From assembly GCF_014651135.1 (NCBI RefSeq), contig NZ_BMWH01000001.1:126120-190119 (forward strand): DNA of 64,000 nucleotides, written 5' to 3'. The stretch is from Streptomyces echinoruber. Its GTDB lineage: Bacteria > Actinomycetota > Actinomycetes > Streptomycetales > Streptomycetaceae. Both the position numbers and the translations under genes were made by a program. The notes beneath the pieces were generated by a model. That model was not told the origin of the DNA. It did no database searches and saw only the letters and a program-made list of their open reading frames with translations. How positions within the stretch are numbered: position 1 is the stretch's first letter; each line of letters starts with the position of its first letter. This document shows positions 62,495-64,000 of the stretch, one piece after another.

Positions 62495-63415
62495 ATGGTC
62501 TACTTCTTCGGCCTGGCCTCCGCGTGCATGCTGGGCGTCGGTTTCGTGCTTCAGCAGCACGCCGCCGAGCGGGCGCCCATGAGTGACCTGCTGCGGTTCC
62601 GCCTGCTGTGGGACCTGGCCCACAGCCGTCTGTGGCTCGGTGGTATCGCCTGCATGGTGGTGGGCCAGGTGCTCGGCACGGTGGCGCTCGCCGCGGGTGA
62701 CCTGTCCCAGGTGGAACCGCTGCTGGTCACCAACCTGCTGTTCGCCATGGCGCTGGCCCGAAGGCTCAGCGGGCAGCGGCTGGGGGCGTCGGGGTGGGCG
62801 GGCGTCCTGGTGCTCAGCGGGGGAGTGGCGGCGTTCAGCCTGGCCGGACGGCCCAGCGGCGGAGCCGCGGACGCCGACCCCTTCAGACGCTGGCTCGTCA
62901 TCGGCCTGGTCGTCGGCCTGGCCCTGATCCTGGTGATCTTCGCCCGTCACCTCCCGCTCTTCGAGGAGCCTCCCCTCCTGGCCGCCGCGGCGGGCGCGCT
63001 GTACGGGCTGCAGGACGCCCTGACCCGGGTGTCCAGCGGCATCTTCGGCCGTGCGGGGATCACCGGCCTGCTGGTCCACTGGGAGCCCTACGCCCTGGTG
63101 GCGCTGGCCGTCACCGGTCTGATGCTGGTGCAGAGCGCCTTCGAGGCCGGGCCGCTGCGCATGTCGCTGCCGACGCTGACGGCTACCGAGCCCCTGGTGG
63201 GGATCGGCTGCGGCATCGGGTTCCTCGGTGACCGGCTGGAGACCGGAGCGGTCGCGCTGACCTGGGAGGCCGTCGGTCTGGTCGCCATCGTGACCGGGGT
63301 GTTCCTGCTGGCCCGCCACCCGGCGATGCCGGGATGCGCGGACGTGGAGAAACAGCCGGGACCGGCCGACCGCAGCCGCGGGGGAATCAGCCCCGAGGAG
63401 AGCAGCCGGCCCTAG
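62495..63415 (+). CDS. DMT/EamA-type membrane transporter
   Basis: This 306-residue protein has about nine or ten hydrophobic helices (for example LGGIACMVVGQVLGTVALAAG and WLVIGLVVGLALILVIFA), with two inverted halves as in the drug/metabolite transporter superfamily. The C-terminal ~35 residues are polar and cytoplasmic. The ATG is preceded by AGGTAGGG. The substrate is unknown. It diverges from the cation antiporter across the repeat arrays. Confidence 0.85.
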   Translation: MVYFFGLASACMLGVGFVLQQHAAERAPMSDLLRFRLLWDLAHSRLWLGGIACMVVGQVLGTVALAAGDLSQVEPLLVTNLLFAMALARRLSGQRLGASGWAGVLVLSGGVAAFSLAGRPSGGAADADPFRRWLVIGLVVGLALILVIFARHLPLFEEPPLLAAAAGALYGLQDALTRVSSGIFGRAGITGLLVHWEPYALVALAVTGLMLVQSAFEAGPLRMSLPTLTATEPLVGIGCGIGFLGDRLETGAVALTWEAVGLVAIVTGVFLLARHPAMPGCADVEKQPGPADRSRGGISPEESSRP

Positions 63416-63804
63416 CGAGGACTGTCGCGGAAAGCCGCGTTTCCCCTGCCGGGACGCCGGGCGACCGGAGTTCCGGGGCGGCACGGCGCGATGCGGCGCG
63501 GCGCGGTTCGGGCGGGGCGGCATGGACGCGGTCGATCCGGTTTATGAGGCCGGCCCATGAGGCCGGCCCGCACCACGTGTGCCGACCTCCACGGAGATGC
63601 CGTCGACCCACCCGTGACGACGCACCGCCGCGGCGTTCACCAGGGTGTCCGGTCGCCCCGTCCGCCGTGATCCGCAGCCTGCCGCCCGGCTCTCCGCCCG
63701 ATTCTCCGCCCGGCTCTCCGCGTGGCACTGCTCCGGCGGGGGAGGGAGAATCGGGGAGAGGCGCGCGGTCCGCCCGGATGCGCGGCGGCGCAAGAGGAGT
63801 CCCG
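63416..63804. other. 389-bp gap
   Basis: It contains a short direct repeat atgaggccggccc (near 63544 and 63557) and repeated ctctccgcc motifs. The AGAGGAG ribosome site of the next gene is at its end. No gene seen. Confidence 0.4.
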
Positions 63805-64000
63805 ATGTTGATGGCCCATCCCGCGGTGCTGAGGGATCTCGTCGAGCAGTACGAGACCCTCGCCGCGCTGCACGCGTCCGAGTCGGAGAGCACGCAGGTG
63901 CGGCAGCGGATGGAGGACGTCGCCTACACCCTGTGCGTGTCCACCGGCACCCGGGAGGTGGAGACGGCTCTGGCCGTCGCCCGCGACCAGTTGCGCGGTG
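63805..64000 (+). CDS. DUF5133 protein, 3'-partial
   Basis: The first 65 residues are in the window; the stop lies beyond it. The start MLMAHPAVLRDLVEQYETL and the segment VAYTLCVSTGTREVETAL match the small streptomycete DUF5133 family. Its function is not known to me. The ATG has AGAGGAG 8 nt upstream. Confidence 0.85.
   Translation, partial: MLMAHPAVLRDLVEQYETLAALHASESESTQVRQRMEDVAYTLCVSTGTREVETALAVARDQLRG

Overview
The DNA is very GC-rich with the strong third-position G/C bias of a streptomycete, and the gene families agree: DUF397 with an XRE/DUF5753 regulator, small HATPase regulators, WXG100 proteins, DUF5133, DUF6177-like and secreted VCBS-like proteases. I see no chromosome-end, plasmid or phage signature. 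Most of the window is accessory DNA. It is bounded on the left by the end of a natural-product cluster and on the right by housekeeping-like genes.

Region by region: (1) 1-4.9 kb is the end of an NRPS operon: a heterocyclisation-adenylation-carrier-thioesterase protein whose pocket residues read as cysteine, then a luciferase-family monooxygenase and its flavin reductase. (2) 5.7-9.4 kb is a polymorphic toxin remnant on the minus strand: an EndoU nuclease toxin that has lost its N-terminus, its probable immunity gene and a DUF6177-like gene. (3) 9.4-11.5 kb carries a GNAT acetyltransferase and a soluble Ser/Thr kinase. (4) 11.6-20.8 kb is a two-gene operon of very large nucleic-acid enzymes: a 2309-residue DEAD/DEAH helicase with DUF1998 and a nuclease-like tail, translationally coupled to a UvrD helicase with a RelE-like N-terminus. 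(5) 21.1-25.3 kb is a WXG100-linked toxin locus: two WXG100 proteins, an RNase A-like toxin and immunity gene, then an orphan truncated RNase A-like tip with a CdiI-like immunity gene. (6) 25.4-35.4 kb is mixed: a dead AAA ATPase, an unknown PH-like protein, an anti-sigma-type ATPase, a secreted protease with WSDGEL repeats, a lipoprotein, an EcsC/TerB-like protein and an XRE-DUF397 pair. (7) 35.4-45.0 kb is a second candidate defence module: Ser/Thr kinase, DrmD-like SNF2 helicase and a 1714-residue PglX/DrmMI-like adenine methyltransferase with an apparently exchanged C-terminal third. (8) 45.4-52 kb holds an HTH-fused N6-adenine methylase divergent from an orphan DndB-like gene, a lipoprotein and an RNase H-domain protein. 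(9) 52-55.9 kb has a broken BrkB/YihY gene, a 13-bp minisatellite, and glutamate decarboxylase followed by a class II glutamine amidotransferase. (10) 56.3-60.8 kb is the selenocysteine machinery: selA, selB, tRNA-Sec (antisense, overlapping the selB stop) and selD. (11) 61-64 kb has a Na+/Ca2+ exchanger-type transporter, a DMT-type membrane protein and a partial DUF5133 gene.

The most notable part is the pair of multi-gene helicase/methylase modules at 11.6-20.8 and 35.4-45.0 kb. Each shares parts with described phage-defence systems (Druantia DruE, DISARM DrmD/DrmMI, Pgl kinase plus PglX), but neither matches a full known set. The toxin and regulator block lies between them. Whether they are one split system or two separate ones cannot be decided from sequence alone. 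All functional statements are from reading motifs; no database search was run.
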